A stretch of DNA of 64,000 nucleotides from Psychrobacter sp. NG254. GTDB taxonomy: Bacteria > Pseudomonadota > Gammaproteobacteria > Pseudomonadales > Moraxellaceae. Both the position numbers and the translations under genes were made by a program. The notes beneath the pieces were generated by a model, which made no database searches, was not told the DNA's origin, and was given only the letters and a program-made list of their open reading frames with translations. The DNA lies in NCBI RefSeq assembly GCF_015277735.1, contig NZ_JADHDA010000003.1, positions 372,001 to 436,000 on the forward strand. Direction: 5' to 3'. Of the stretch, positions 18,872 through 28,758 are shown one piece after another; within the stretch, counting starts at the first letter, position 1; each line of letters starts with the position of its first letter.

Positions 18872-19567
18872 CTATAACTCTAAAAATGTCGCCTTGTCTT
18901 TGAACATGCATTCTTCATAGACAGGGCAAGCGCCGCATTTAGGCGTGCGTGCTTGGCAGGTATAACGACCGTGCAAAATGAGATAATGATGGGCATCTAC
19001 GATGAAGTCATCTGGTATACGTTCGACCAGTTTATTTTCAACGATCAACACGTTTTTACCCGTAGCAAGCCCCGTACGATTCCCCACGCGAAAGATATGG
19101 GTGTCAACCGCCATGGTTGGCTGACCAAAAGCCGTGTTCAAAACAACATTGGCAGTCTTGCGCCCAACACCAGCCAGTGACTCTAGGTCTTTGCGATTAT
19201 CGGGGACGGTGCTGTTAAATTTTTCAATCAAATCATGACAGGTCTTGATGACGTTTTTGGCCTTGGCATTGTATAAGCCAATGTTCTTAATATAAGACTT
19301 TAGACCATCTTCGCCTAATGCCAGTATCGCCTCTGGTGTGTTGGCCACTGGATACAATTGCTGGGTGGCAATATTGACGCTCACATCGGTCGCCTGAGCA
19401 GATAAAATCACTGCGATTAGCAGCTCAAAATTGCTTTTATAGTTTAATTCAGTGACTGGCTCGTCAATCGTTGCAGCTAGCTTCTCAAAAAAAGGCCGCA
19501 CATCGCGATTGGGCATGCGTCTAGAGGGCGGCGTGTCTGCTGTTTTGTGTTTGACCGTTTTACTCAT
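18872..19567 (-). CDS. nth: Endonuclease III (DNA glycosylase/AP lyase)
   Basis: 231 residues. It removes oxidised pyrimidines in base-excision repair. The helix-hairpin-helix LESLAGVGRKTANVV carries the catalytic Lys, and the Asp is in MAVDTHIFRV. The [4Fe-4S] cluster is C-x6-C-x2-C-x5-C (CQARTPKCGACPVYEEC). It has an N-terminal extension of about 20 residues over E. coli Nth. It lies 109 bp downstream of rnfB on the same strand, keeping the rnf-nth linkage seen in E. coli. Confidence 0.97.
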   Translation of the reverse strand: MSKTVKHKTADTPPSRRMPNRDVRPFFEKLAATIDEPVTELNYKSNFELLIAVILSAQATDVSVNIATQQLYPVANTPEAILALGEDGLKSYIKNIGLYNAKAKNVIKTCHDLIEKFNSTVPDNRKDLESLAGVGRKTANVVLNTAFGQPTMAVDTHIFRVGNRTGLATGKNVLIVENKLVERIPDDFIVDAHHYLILHGRYTCQARTPKCGACPVYEECMFKDKATFLEL

Positions 19568-19676
19568 GGGATTTTGACTATTATTTTAGTGATTGGTTAT
19601 ACAAAATTATGCGCTTGCAATTACTCTTTTAGCTACTCAGTTATCAAAAAATCAATCATGTAAGTAGTCATTACTA

Positions 19677-20519
19677 TCAAAGAGCTATCTGCAAAGACTC
19701 AAGCTCTGCTTTTAACGTTTCCAGCTCTATCTGTTTTTGCTCATTGGCACGGACACTTAACTGCTTCTCTAACTTTTTGATTTTGGTACGCAGCTTGGCG
19801 GTAGCAATGGTATTTTTTGCTTGTGCTTCACTGATGTTTAGAGATTGGCTAGCCGCATTGTTTAGTTTGGCTTCTACCATACTGACCACAGGTCTGCTGT
19901 TACTAGTGTCCGCTAACTGCTCTGTGACACGTCTGAGATGCGTATGATAGCGCTGTTTTAAATCCTCTTGCTCTGCGATTCGTGCAGGCATGGATATCTC
20001 GCGCTCTATTGTGACCAAATCAATACAGTCAACAGGACAGGGCGCGATACATAACTCGCAGCCAGTGCACAAGTCCGTAAAAATAGTATGCATATGCTTG
20101 CCAGTACCAATGATAGCATCGACTGGACAAGCAGGAATGCATTTGGTACAGCCGATACAGTCGTCCTCACGGATAACGGCACGAACCTCGGTAGGTCGCT
20201 CAGATGTGATATCTATTGGCCATTGAGAGGGTGCTGCAGGGAGTATCATATCAGCATCTATACCCATAATCTGAGCAATAGCATCCGTCACTGGTTGACC
20301 ACCAGGTACGCATTTATTATAAGGCTCGTCATCCAGTACGATAGCCGCTGCATAGGGCAGGCAGCCATCTGGATGCTCACACAAACCGCACTGCGTCTGC
20401 GGTAGACACGCATCAATTTGTGAGATTTTCGTCTGTACATCGATAGGTAGCGTCTCGATGTGCAGGGCATCAAACAAGATAGGCAGGTTGACTAGGCGTA
20501 TATTGGTACTACTTTGCAT
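19677..20519 (-). CDS. rsxB: RnfB/RsxB-like iron-sulfur protein (stand-alone)
   Basis: 280 residues. A 4Fe-4S domain (QTQCGLCEHPDGCLPYA...YNKCVPGG) is followed by a two-cluster ferredoxin domain (CIGCTKCIPACPVDAI and CTGCELCIAPCPVDCI). A helical, charged C-terminal tail of about 90 residues follows. RnfB normally feeds electrons within the membrane Rnf/Rsx complex with RnfACDGE, but none of those genes is adjacent, and the usual N-terminal membrane helix is absent. It therefore probably works as a soluble electron carrier, perhaps for SoxR reduction or cluster delivery to Nth; that is inference. Confidence 0.88.
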   Translation of the reverse strand: MQSSTNIRLVNLPILFDALHIETLPIDVQTKISQIDACLPQTQCGLCEHPDGCLPYAAAIVLDDEPYNKCVPGGQPVTDAIAQIMGIDADMILPAAPSQWPIDITSERPTEVRAVIREDDCIGCTKCIPACPVDAIIGTGKHMHTIFTDLCTGCELCIAPCPVDCIDLVTIEREISMPARIAEQEDLKQRYHTHLRRVTEQLADTSNSRPVVSMVEAKLNNAASQSLNISEAQAKNTIATAKLRTKIKKLEKQLSVRANEQKQIELETLKAELESLQIAL

Positions 20520-20880
20520 GTAATTAAAGACCTTGGTACCAATGGTAAAGTTGGTATGAGTGTGAGCAGTTTTTTATAAAAGAGTGATAGCGTTACTCTT
20601 GATGGAAGTATCGGATGGATATCAATATAAAGTTGCTAATACAAAATTGCTTTGACGCTTTTTATGAAAAGTCAGCTATATAGTAAGTGTAGACATAAGA
20701 TGCTAAGACATCAGGCGCTAATATATCAGTACGGCTAATTGAGGCGCTAATTTTAAAGGGATAAGCGCAAAATCACAACGTCGATGTGATGTATGGTTCA
20801 ATGATATTGAAATGTTAAGGGTTGGCAAGATATTTTATAGTTTGCGGTATCTCCATATCTTGCCATATCCGTATACGTCA
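20520..20880. other. Intergenic region between rsxB and nudC
   Basis: About 360 bp with no convincing gene. A 10-bp inverted repeat GGCAAGATAT (20823-20832) / ATATCTTGCC (20855-20864) lies just past the nudC stop. It may be the minus-strand nudC terminator, although no T run follows. Nothing else stands out. Confidence 0.45.
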
Positions 20881-21852
20881 CTACACCTCAATACCATGTT
20901 CCCTCGCGACCTGCGCAATCAGCTCATGAGCGATGCTACCTTTCGGTGGTATTTTGGGCAAATTAGAGAGATCAAAAAATGCGGCATGCGACAGCTCTTC
21001 TTCTTCAATGACAATATCACCGCCGGCGTAAGCGGCGCGAAACCCTAGCATTAAGTTGGAGGGGAAAGGCCACGGCTGACTACTCACGTAGCGGATATCC
21101 GACACACTAATATTGACCTCTTCGGCAACTTCACGAACAACGGCATGCTCTAGACTCTCACCAACTTCCACAAAACCTGCAATCAGACCGTACATGGGCG
21201 GCATTTTCTGCTGCCCATGACGGTGATGATGTGCTAGCAAAATTTGCATATCACCCGTTGCTGGATTGGGTCTGGTAATGGCAGTAATGACACAAGGCTG
21301 CACACGCGGATACTGATGTAGCTGACATACTGGACAGACCATAGCACGCTCTGAGCGAGCGGCATGAACGGCAGGACTGCCACAGCGACTACAAAATTGT
21401 GTGTCTGCTTGCCAGCGTAATAACTGGATGGCTTGACTGATTTGATCTGACAATGCCACAGGCATCTGGATCATCAGCTGACGATAATGGAGAAATGCAT
21501 TGCCATGGATTGCGTCATCACTGCTTTCATCAATAGTAGGTAACGGTACATGGTGAGCGCGCGCATAGTCATAAGTCATGGCATTGGTCGCTTGTGCAAT
21601 GCCAGCGTTTGCCATGTCATCTTGCGCTATCTCATTTTTCGCTATATCACTAGTATCACCCGTCTCGCTAAGCTCATTGGCTAGCCAATGACTCGGCGGT
21701 AGGCTCTCATGTAGCGCCACATAACCAAGTTGATAGGACGGCTCATCTACGTTGCTATTGTCTTGTGGACATTGGATACGTAATGGCCACCAGCCATCTG
21801 AGGTTTGATGACATAAGATTGTGTCACCATCAAATACAAAGGTATGGGCCAT
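20881..21852 (-). CDS. nudC: NAD(+) diphosphatase / RNA-decapping Nudix hydrolase
   Basis: 323 residues. The zinc site is C154, C157, C173, C176. The Nudix box begins GFVEVGESLEHAVVREVAEE, and the NudC-specific SQPWPFPSN signature follows. It hydrolyses NADH/NAD to NMN(H) and AMP and removes NAD caps from RNA. The protein is about 65 residues longer than E. coli NudC. The extra length is an N-terminal region with a low-complexity insert (SDIAKNEIAQDDMANAGIAQ). The gene is alone, 82 bp downstream of the FimL-like gene. Confidence 0.94.
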   Translation of the reverse strand: MAHTFVFDGDTILCHQTSDGWWPLRIQCPQDNSNVDEPSYQLGYVALHESLPPSHWLANELSETGDTSDIAKNEIAQDDMANAGIAQATNAMTYDYARAHHVPLPTIDESSDDAIHGNAFLHYRQLMIQMPVALSDQISQAIQLLRWQADTQFCSRCGSPAVHAARSERAMVCPVCQLHQYPRVQPCVITAITRPNPATGDMQILLAHHHRHGQQKMPPMYGLIAGFVEVGESLEHAVVREVAEEVNISVSDIRYVSSQPWPFPSNLMLGFRAAYAGGDIVIEEEELSHAAFFDLSNLPKIPPKGSIAHELIAQVAREHGIEV

Positions 21853-21934
21853 ACGTAAAATTCCAAACAGTCGAGGTAAAGTCTATACCGATTTAGATAC
21901 AGACCTATTTACAGTAAATTGAATTAATGAATAA

Positions 21935-23617
21935 TTATGCAGTAAGCAAATGACTTAAGCTCTGCTGACCGACATCAAGCGCTTGTTTACTGACTGGGCG
22001 ATTGTGCTCAAACCCATCTAAATGATGATCCACCGCCATCATGACATCAGCGATACAGGCCAGCGTATTGTCTTCAATACGTCGTCCACCTTCGATACGT
22101 TGCTCGATATAGTTGGCCAGTTGACTGAGCATGCTGGCAGGGGTTGGCAGTTGTAAAAACCGTACCGCGCCCGCCACTTGGCGCATCATGCTAGGTATGT
22201 TTTGAATATTGAGCATATCTCGTTCAGGTTCTGCCAGATAATCATTGATAGCTTGCTCTGCACTGGCAATAGCGCTACGGCTTTCTTGGATAAGAGTGTC
22301 ATTGGCAGTGTTGAGCTGATGCAATGAGATATGCGGATTGTTCAGTGGCAAATAGATCGCACCCGGCGTGTGCATCTCCGCCATGGCAATAGTGGCGTTT
22401 TCTGCATGCATTAAGGCCAATAACAAATGATCGAAATCGTCAGGTGAGGGTGCTTTCCAATGTTTGACAGCCTCGGCCCCAGTATCCAGACTATCGGCTG
22501 CATTTGTGAGCCCCAATAGACGCAGCGCTGAACCAAGCTCAGTCAGCTCTGTGATGATTTGTGTGGTCTGCAGTTCAATAGGATGGATAGAATCGCCGCG
22601 TGCATAGCTGTCTACGTTTTCCTTAATGATATTGATTTGGTCTTGAATAATAACGTTTAAAGTATCAGTCAATTCGCGATTTGGGCCAAACAGAAATCGC
22701 TTCATTTGTTCGAGCTGCGGGCCTTCTAAGTGATTGTTTGCATACTGCTCCCGTAGCTGCTCTGCCTCTGCGGTATCACGCTGACAAGCAAAACTCACCA
22801 AATCAGCAAAGCGAGTGTCCATTACTGGCAAGTAGCTTTGGAACTGCTGCTCTAAATATATAAGGGTATGCTTTTGGCGTAAGTTTAGCGGAAAAACGGC
22901 TGCGATATCAGTGACGGCTGCTGTGGCGGCCTGCCAAAATAGGCTACTGGTATTCGAGGCAATTAGGGCACAAGCCGCGCTCATGGCATCGAGTTTTTTC
23001 TGATCACCTGAATCAACCTGGCCATCGCTATTGAGTAGGGCAACGCCCAAGCCGCTACGATAGGCAAAGGTTAGCAGCTCGGTGTCTAGATTAAGCGCAC
23101 TCAATGGCTCAAAGTTTTGTTCAGGATTGGCAATGATGACACTACTACTACCAAATGCTGAAAAGTAGTCTGTGGTGATAGGGGTGGTTTGACTGTGGGC
23201 ATTTAGCTTGTTGATCACAGGTATCAATAGGCTTGGTTCAACTGACTCCGTCAGCAGTACAAACTCGACATAGCGATCCAAGGTCATGATGGCTTCTGAC
23301 AAATCCATGATTAAGTCGGTGTCATTATTATCGCCGTTTTCATAGAGACGTTGCAGGCCATTGGCAATAGCCGTATTTAACGATTCTGCGCCAACCAATG
23401 CAATCAATTCAAAAATACAAGATAGCTGTCTTAATACTTCAATAGAATCTAATAATAAAGGCGCTTGATGGCTATCATCATTGAACTCGCTCAAATGAAT
23501 TTCAGTGTCTTTGAGTGTTGCCTTAACCTCATCATGCAATAAATGTAGTGAGGGTAAGTTAAAATCAGTAACACTAAGCGTTGGTGCAGTTAATTTCATT
23601 TGCGCAGACTGATCCAT
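21935..23617 (-). CDS. fimL: FimL-like protein (ChpA N-terminal scaffold, degenerate Hpt)
   Basis: 560 residues from ATG 23617, which has GGAAGA 6 bases upstream; an in-frame TTG ten codons earlier lacks this. The protein is all-helical (SLHLLHDEVKATLKD, IEVLRQLSCIFELIALVGAESL, DLSEAIMTLDRYVEFVLL), as in the N-terminal scaffold of the ChpA/PilL chemosensory kinase. I see no kinase, CheW or receiver domain and no canonical HxxKG phosphotransfer motif. That matches FimL, which supports type IV pilus twitching and cAMP signalling in Pseudomonas. The function here is by homology. Confidence 0.72.
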   Translation of the reverse strand: MDQSAQMKLTAPTLSVTDFNLPSLHLLHDEVKATLKDTEIHLSEFNDDSHQAPLLLDSIEVLRQLSCIFELIALVGAESLNTAIANGLQRLYENGDNNDTDLIMDLSEAIMTLDRYVEFVLLTESVEPSLLIPVINKLNAHSQTTPITTDYFSAFGSSSVIIANPEQNFEPLSALNLDTELLTFAYRSGLGVALLNSDGQVDSGDQKKLDAMSAACALIASNTSSLFWQAATAAVTDIAAVFPLNLRQKHTLIYLEQQFQSYLPVMDTRFADLVSFACQRDTAEAEQLREQYANNHLEGPQLEQMKRFLFGPNRELTDTLNVIIQDQINIIKENVDSYARGDSIHPIELQTTQIITELTELGSALRLLGLTNAADSLDTGAEAVKHWKAPSPDDFDHLLLALMHAENATIAMAEMHTPGAIYLPLNNPHISLHQLNTANDTLIQESRSAIASAEQAINDYLAEPERDMLNIQNIPSMMRQVAGAVRFLQLPTPASMLSQLANYIEQRIEGGRRIEDNTLACIADVMMAVDHHLDGFEHNRPVSKQALDVGQQSLSHLLTA

Positions 23618-23766
23618 AAGTATTCTTCCATAATGTACTAATGACAATAGCAGTGGTTTAAATGATGACTCAAAGAGCGTTTATTAGTGATGTTTTAACG
23701 CTTTATAAAACAATAATCAAGACTATATTATATAAGGGTTAGTATAGTGTCCAAATTATAAAGGGA

Positions 23767-25413
23767 TTACATATGGGTTTTAAGCTCAGGATAATTGTCT
23801 ACTAGCGCAGCATACCAGCTTTGATTGGCAGTCTCATCCGATGTCGATGCTAGCAATAGATTCGCCAAACTAGCAAAACTGGCATGAGCCGTCTGCCCAC
23901 CATCGGCCTGCGTGTCCTCTTCGATAGCGAGCGTGACTTGTCCACCCGTCATCGCCAGATAGACTTCTGCTAAAATCTCTGAATCGAGTAAGGCCCCATG
24001 AAAGGTACGATCTTGCTTACCAACGTTTAAGCGCCGCACTAACGCATCAAGGGTGTTTTTCTGTCCAGGATATTGCTGCTTTGCCATGACTAGGGAGTCA
24101 GTCACTTTTACACGCTGGGCAAAATCGTTCAGACCGACTTTAGCAAACTCCATGTTCAAAAAGTTCATATCAAACGTGGCATTGTGAGCGATAACCTCGG
24201 CACCGTCCATAAAGTCGTACAAAGACTGAGCGACCTGATCAAAGGTCGGTTTATCAGCCAAAAATGCCTCTGAGATACCATGAATACGAATAACCTCTTC
24301 ATCCATACCGCGCTGCGGGTTGATATAGACGTGCAGTTTTTCACCTGTAAATTTACGCCCGACCATCTCGACGATACCGACTTCTACGATACGATCGCCT
24401 TTTAGGGCATCAAGTCCTGTGGTCTCGGTATCCATAATAAGCTGACGATTTGTCTCGTGACGATGGATAGGTTTTGGTAATAGGGGCGTAAAGTAGGGGT
24501 TGGCACGGCTGGTATCACCATCGAACTTAGGGGTGTCCGATTCTAAGTCTGCAATATTGCTATGTATGTTGGTATCGGTCATAAAGGTTTGAACCTCTGA
24601 TAGTTCTGTATGATTCATTGGTGTGCTACTGTCATTAGAATTGGTTGGTACAGCCGCATTGGTCTTAGTGGTATTGTCGATTTTGTTATCAGTCTCATCT
24701 ATTACGGAGTACGTTTCTAGTGACTCGTCATCACGCTCATCATTATGTTCATCTTCATGGTCACTTTCGTCATCGATTATATCGAGCCCTAGCGGATCGA
24801 ACTTTAACCAATCATCATTAGAGGTGTCTGGTGCTTTAGCAGTCATTAGGGTGACTTTTTTTTTAGCGATGTCTGATTCGTTTACTGCCGAATGGCCACT
24901 GTTCGATGTAACGCCTAAGTTTGCCAGCTCGTCCGCTTTTTCGTTGCCTGCATGCCCTGCGTGGCCTTTGACCCAATGCCAATCGACATCGCGCTGTTGA
25001 CAGAGCGCATCTAAGCGTTGCCACAAGTCTTGATTGGCGACTGGTTTTTTGCTGGCCGTTTTCCAGCCTCTTTTTTTCCAGCCCTCGATCCACTCAGTGA
25101 TGCCTTTTTTGACATAACTGGAATCGGTCCAAATCTCAAGATTGTGCTCATGCGGGCTATGAGTCAGCGCTTGTATCGCGCCCATGAGCTCCATACGATT
25201 GTTGGTGGTTTCTTTATCACCGCCATACATATCTTGTGTGCTGCCATCACTAAATATCAGGTGCGCGCCCCAGCCACCCGCGCCAGGATTGCCTTTGCAA
25301 GCACCGTCAGTATAGGCCACTGTAGTATTGGTTTTTGCGGCTAACGGATCAACACCATTATCTTGTGCGTAACCTTTATGGGTATGTGATGCTGGATGAC
25401 GATTTTCTGACAT
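23767..25413 (-). CDS. rnhA-dnaQ: Fused ribonuclease HI - DNA polymerase III epsilon (proofreading exonuclease)
   Basis: 548 residues from ATG 25413 (MSENRH). Residues about 31-170 are RNase HI with catalytic D36, E75, D97 and D161, so R-loop/primer removal activity is expected. Residues about 171-320 form an acidic, Asn/Asp/Ser/Thr-rich, probably disordered linker. Residues 322-490 are DnaQ with D328, E330, D415, H472 and D477 intact, so it should proofread for the replicase. A short tail follows. The frame has no stop between the halves. In E. coli the two genes are divergent neighbours; a fusion is known in Acinetobacter relatives. Confidence 0.93.
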   Translation of the reverse strand: MSENRHPASHTHKGYAQDNGVDPLAAKTNTTVAYTDGACKGNPGAGGWGAHLIFSDGSTQDMYGGDKETTNNRMELMGAIQALTHSPHEHNLEIWTDSSYVKKGITEWIEGWKKRGWKTASKKPVANQDLWQRLDALCQQRDVDWHWVKGHAGHAGNEKADELANLGVTSNSGHSAVNESDIAKKKVTLMTAKAPDTSNDDWLKFDPLGLDIIDDESDHEDEHNDERDDESLETYSVIDETDNKIDNTTKTNAAVPTNSNDSSTPMNHTELSEVQTFMTDTNIHSNIADLESDTPKFDGDTSRANPYFTPLLPKPIHRHETNRQLIMDTETTGLDALKGDRIVEVGIVEMVGRKFTGEKLHVYINPQRGMDEEVIRIHGISEAFLADKPTFDQVAQSLYDFMDGAEVIAHNATFDMNFLNMEFAKVGLNDFAQRVKVTDSLVMAKQQYPGQKNTLDALVRRLNVGKQDRTFHGALLDSEILAEVYLAMTGGQVTLAIEEDTQADGGQTAHASFASLANLLLASTSDETANQSWYAALVDNYPELKTHM

Positions 25414-25695
25414 AAAAATGTATGGACCTGATAAATGAAGGATATAGAGTGACGCGCGAGCATCTTGCATATACGGTTTGAACACCGAGAATGCCGCTGT
25501 GAGTATAACAAATCTATCGCAGATATGGGCAGTCGTGACGCACAAAGTCGCAAAACCGTTTAGGGCAGTTTATAACGTCGTAGTCACGGACTGGTTTTCT
25601 GTTAAAATAGCCCTCATAACAAGTCTTCGGACGTTAATATCTATAGCAATACCTACCATAAAATCTCTAACGCATGACTGCAGGATAACCCTATT

Positions 25696-26241
25696 ATGTC
25701 CTTACGCTCAAATGTCCTCCATAAAAAAATGACGTATCTGATGCTTGGTGTGACGGCCAGTAGCGCGATATTTTTGAGCGCTTGCAACGATACCAGTAGC
25801 ACTCAAGTAAATACTGAAGTGGCAGATTTATCTGTGTTTGCGGGTTGTTATACCGTGAGCCCAGATGAGCCTGCACAGATTCGAGTCAGTGAACAAGATG
25901 GTGCATGGGTCATGCAAATGAAAGAGCCTGCCACTGCTAAGCGTGTTTGGGACAATCCTGAGGCGCTCGAGGTGATTGAAAATAGCGAGATACCCCAGTT
26001 TTTCTCTATTGATCCTGACAATGTCGATGCAGTGATTGGTCGTCCTGATCGTGTGCTGGTGTTGGCTCATGTCAAGCCTGCCTACGCAAATATCGATCCA
26101 CTTTTGGATAGTGAGTATCTGTCTTATATTTACCGAGGGGCCAATACTATCTACCGTGTAGAGTGTGATGACATCAATACCGATATTTTGGCCAATCCAC
26201 ATGCCGATATTATCATCGATAATGTCAATGAGAGCAGTTAG
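25696..26241 (+). CDS. Hypothetical lipoprotein
   Basis: 181 residues. A signal peptide ends IFLSAC, a good lipobox, so the mature protein starts at a lipidated Cys. The rest is a small acidic domain with one Cys pair candidate (GCYTVS and RVECDD). The TVSPDEPAQIRV...WVMQMKEPA pattern suggests beta strands. I recognise no family. It is divergent from rnhA-dnaQ; the 280 bp between them must hold both promoters. Confidence 0.75.
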   Translation: MSLRSNVLHKKMTYLMLGVTASSAIFLSACNDTSSTQVNTEVADLSVFAGCYTVSPDEPAQIRVSEQDGAWVMQMKEPATAKRVWDNPEALEVIENSEIPQFFSIDPDNVDAVIGRPDRVLVLAHVKPAYANIDPLLDSEYLSYIYRGANTIYRVECDDINTDILANPHADIIIDNVNESS

Positions 26242-26349
26242 ATAAGCGCTTTCTACCCTTATTATTTATGACCAATGTATTTTGTGATAGATGTATTTAT
26301 GATCGATCGTCTGTCGTTATAAACGGTTTTGTCAGTAGAGTTAAGCAAT

Positions 26350-26655
26350 ATGAATTTTTTTAGTTATGTGGTGTTGGGCGGATTTTCTTATGCAGCGGGT
26401 TGGGCGATTAGAACCTACGTATTAGAAAAACAGCCCACACCTCAGAAGCCTTACAATCTAAAGCACCCTACTATTTTGGCCTATTTGGGCGCGTTTTTTA
26501 TTATTATGCTGATTGTCTCGTGGCTGATTGGTCGCTATGCATTGGGACACGCTGCCATAGATTTACCCTTTATTATTATCAATAGTCTGGTTGCGACCTT
26601 TGTCTACTCATTTGGTCTTAATCCTGAAAAAGCCAATTATGAAGTGCCCGATTAA
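26350..26655 (+). CDS. Small membrane protein, unknown function
   Basis: 101 residues from ATG 26350, with three hydrophobic segments (about residues 4-24, 38-62, 70-92). It probably sits in the inner membrane. I do not recognise the family. The frame extends 7 codons upstream to a TTG without a better ribosome site. A clear terminator follows. Confidence 0.65.
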   Translation: MNFFSYVVLGGFSYAAGWAIRTYVLEKQPTPQKPYNLKHPTILAYLGAFFIIMLIVSWLIGRYALGHAAIDLPFIIINSLVATFVYSFGLNPEKANYEVPD

Positions 26656-26684
26656 ATTATAGTATTGAATGCACTGAAAATAAC

Positions 26685-26727
26685 AAAAGCCACGACCGAA
26701 AAATTAATTCGCGGTCGTGGCTTTTTT
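26685..26727 (+). terminator. Bidirectional terminator
   Basis: AAAAGCCACGACCG / CGGTCGTGGCTTTT perfect stem with T runs at both ends, placed between convergent genes. Confidence 0.92.
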
Positions 26728-26765
26728 GATGCTGCACTTTTTTTAACCTTCTAGGGTATTAACAT

Positions 26766-27245
26766 TCACGAAGCTTTCTTAAGATTAGTATCAGTCTCGT
26801 CGTTATCTTTTTCATCAGGACTAGTCTTGTCGTCATCAGTCTTATCAGTGTCGTTCTTATCTTCTAATTTATTTTTAGTATTCGATTGTTCCTGTTTCCA
26901 CTCTTTGTATTTTTGCAGATCTTTTTTGGCCTGTTTTAAACAAAATTTAAGTACCAGCGCATCATCGATATGGCCGATAAATGGAATAGAGTCAGGAATG
27001 AGGTCAATTGGATTTAGTACATAGAGCGCACCAATAACGCCAGCTGAGATAGTTTTAAAAGGAATCTTACGGTAGTCACCTTTGTAATAATCTTTGATAA
27101 GACTCATAAATAACATTAAATCATCACTAAAAGGCTCAAGATAGCCGCTGTCCTCCAGTTTTTCTTTGAGTTTACTTTCTTTGCTGAGTAAGTATTCCAA
27201 ATTAGAGTCGAGTGCTTTGTTTTTGTCCGTTTTTTTGTTAAACAT
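26766..27245 (-). CDS. YkvA family protein (DUF1232)
   Basis: 159 residues. The central DUF1232 block (IGALYVLNPIDLIPDSIPFIGHIDDALVL) contains the family's PxDxIPDxIPxxGxxDD core and a hydrophobic helix that may touch the membrane. The flanks are highly charged; the C-terminal 40 residues (KLEDKNDTDKTDDDKTS) are low-complexity Asp/Lys/Thr. Function unknown in the family. It is monocistronic. Confidence 0.85.
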   Translation of the reverse strand: MFNKKTDKNKALDSNLEYLLSKESKLKEKLEDSGYLEPFSDDLMLFMSLIKDYYKGDYRKIPFKTISAGVIGALYVLNPIDLIPDSIPFIGHIDDALVLKFCLKQAKKDLQKYKEWKQEQSNTKNKLEDKNDTDKTDDDKTSPDEKDNDETDTNLKKAS

Positions 27246-27447
27246 AATTATTACCTTTTTCCTTTGCGATGAATTTGTATTTACAGTAACAAATCTAGTC
27301 GGCCTATATTGTGTGTCTCAGTAGCGAAAAAGTAAATATCGGTAAAGATTGGGCAACCATCAACGCTGAAAAAGCGTCTACAATATACTGCCACAAGGTT
27401 TAAGAAAACAAATCATAAAAATAAAAGCGATAAGGTAGTAGCGAGAT

Positions 27448-28725
27448 ATGGGTATTGAGACTCAGTCATGTAAAGATGATAAAAATAGTCATTCAACTGA
27501 AACGACATCTGGGCTAAACCGTCGGCAGTTTTTACATCGAATAGGCGTGAGTGCAGGCACAGCGGTACTAGCGAGCCAAGGTATTTCTCAAGCACTCGCG
27601 GCCAGTCCTATTGATTCTGGTAATAGCTCGCAGCTGACTAAAGATGATCTGCCCACTGCGCTGATAAATGAAAGCTCGCTATCGCAAACGTCACAGGCGT
27701 CGTTAACGCAGACAAGCTGTATCACGCCCACGATTGAAACACGACTTTTTGCTAGCTCCAACGTCGGTGGTAGTGACGAGCGTAATCAGTTGGCATTAGA
27801 TCGGGTGGCTTGTGCTGGGTTTAAAGTAGAAAATCCTGCTATTACCAATCGTCAGTATTTACGCTTTGCTGGAACGGACTCACAACGTGCTAGTGACCTG
27901 CAAAACATCGCTACGGGTGCTATTGCAGCGCCCAAATTGCTGCTTGGTGTACGTGGTGGCTATGGCGCCATGCGTTTGTTACCGATGGTCGACTGGGCAA
28001 CGCTGGGACGTATTATGAAGGAGCGCGGTACGATACTCGCAGGTTTCAGTGATGTGACCGCTATTCAGTGCGCATTATTGGCAAAGGGAGATATGAGTTC
28101 GCTTGCGGCACCGATGCTCTATAGTGAATTTGGCAAGACTAAACCTGACGAGGTCAGCTGTCGGCAGTTCGTTGAAGCAATAACCAATCCTAATCTGGCT
28201 ATCAACATATCAGAGGCTACATTAACCAGTCCTAATTTGCCCAGTATTCTAACAAGTACTGAACCGAAAAATATAACTGGCACTATTTGGGGCGGCAATC
28301 TGAGCGTGGTGTCAGCGCTGGCAGGTAGTGAGTATTTACCGCGTATTGATGGCGGCATTGTATTCTTAGAAGACGTCGGCGAGCAAGCCTATCGTATTGA
28401 ACGCATGCTGTATGATTTGTACTTAGCGGGCGTGTTCAAAGGGCAGCAAGCGATTGTGTTTGGGGCATTATCTGGTGCAGGTGAGGACAGCTATGACAAG
28501 CGCTATGATGTCGCTACTGTGATTCGTCAGCTGCATGAGTTGACTGGATTACCCATTTATAGTGGTATGCGTTTTGGTCATATTGGACGAAAATACAGCT
28601 TTCCACTCGGGGCGACTTGTCAGCTAACACCTAATACTGACGGCGGCTATCAGCTAGCATTTACCGACTATCCAACCATCAATGCTGATGCTATCCAAGC
28701 AGAAGGCTTGTGGCAAACTGATTAA
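27448..28725 (+). CDS. Tat-exported LD-carboxypeptidase (peptidase S66)
   Basis: 425 residues. The N-terminus carries a twin-arginine signal (NRRQFLH, then a hydrophobic stretch ending QALA), predicting export of a folded enzyme. The S66 domain shows LLGVRGGYGAMRLL, the nucleophile region GFSDVTAI, the Glu in EDVGEQAYRIERM and the His in GMRFGHIG, matching the Ser-Glu-His triad. These enzymes cleave the L-Lys/mDap-D-Ala bond of murein tetrapeptides. Most homologues are cytosolic, so the Tat signal is worth noting; a Ser/Thr/Gln-rich linker follows it. Confidence 0.9.
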   Translation: MGIETQSCKDDKNSHSTETTSGLNRRQFLHRIGVSAGTAVLASQGISQALAASPIDSGNSSQLTKDDLPTALINESSLSQTSQASLTQTSCITPTIETRLFASSNVGGSDERNQLALDRVACAGFKVENPAITNRQYLRFAGTDSQRASDLQNIATGAIAAPKLLLGVRGGYGAMRLLPMVDWATLGRIMKERGTILAGFSDVTAIQCALLAKGDMSSLAAPMLYSEFGKTKPDEVSCRQFVEAITNPNLAINISEATLTSPNLPSILTSTEPKNITGTIWGGNLSVVSALAGSEYLPRIDGGIVFLEDVGEQAYRIERMLYDLYLAGVFKGQQAIVFGALSGAGEDSYDKRYDVATVIRQLHELTGLPIYSGMRFGHIGRKYSFPLGATCQLTPNTDGGYQLAFTDYPTINADAIQAEGLWQTD

Positions 28726-28758
28726 ATGCTAATCTCTAACTAATATTCACTGCCATGA

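Noticed and set aside
20812..21048. 78-codon plus-strand frame between rsxB and nudC
   Set aside because: Mostly antisense of the nudC 3' end, with no signals for translation.
24623..25000. 125-codon plus-strand frame, Ser-rich
   Set aside because: It is the antisense of the acidic Asp/Ser linker of rnhA-dnaQ; the Ser/Leu runs are what antisense of GAT/GAA codons gives. No ribosome site.
25828..26202. 124-codon minus-strand frame
   Set aside because: Shadow of the lipoprotein gene at 25696, whose signal peptide and lipobox make the plus strand the real gene.
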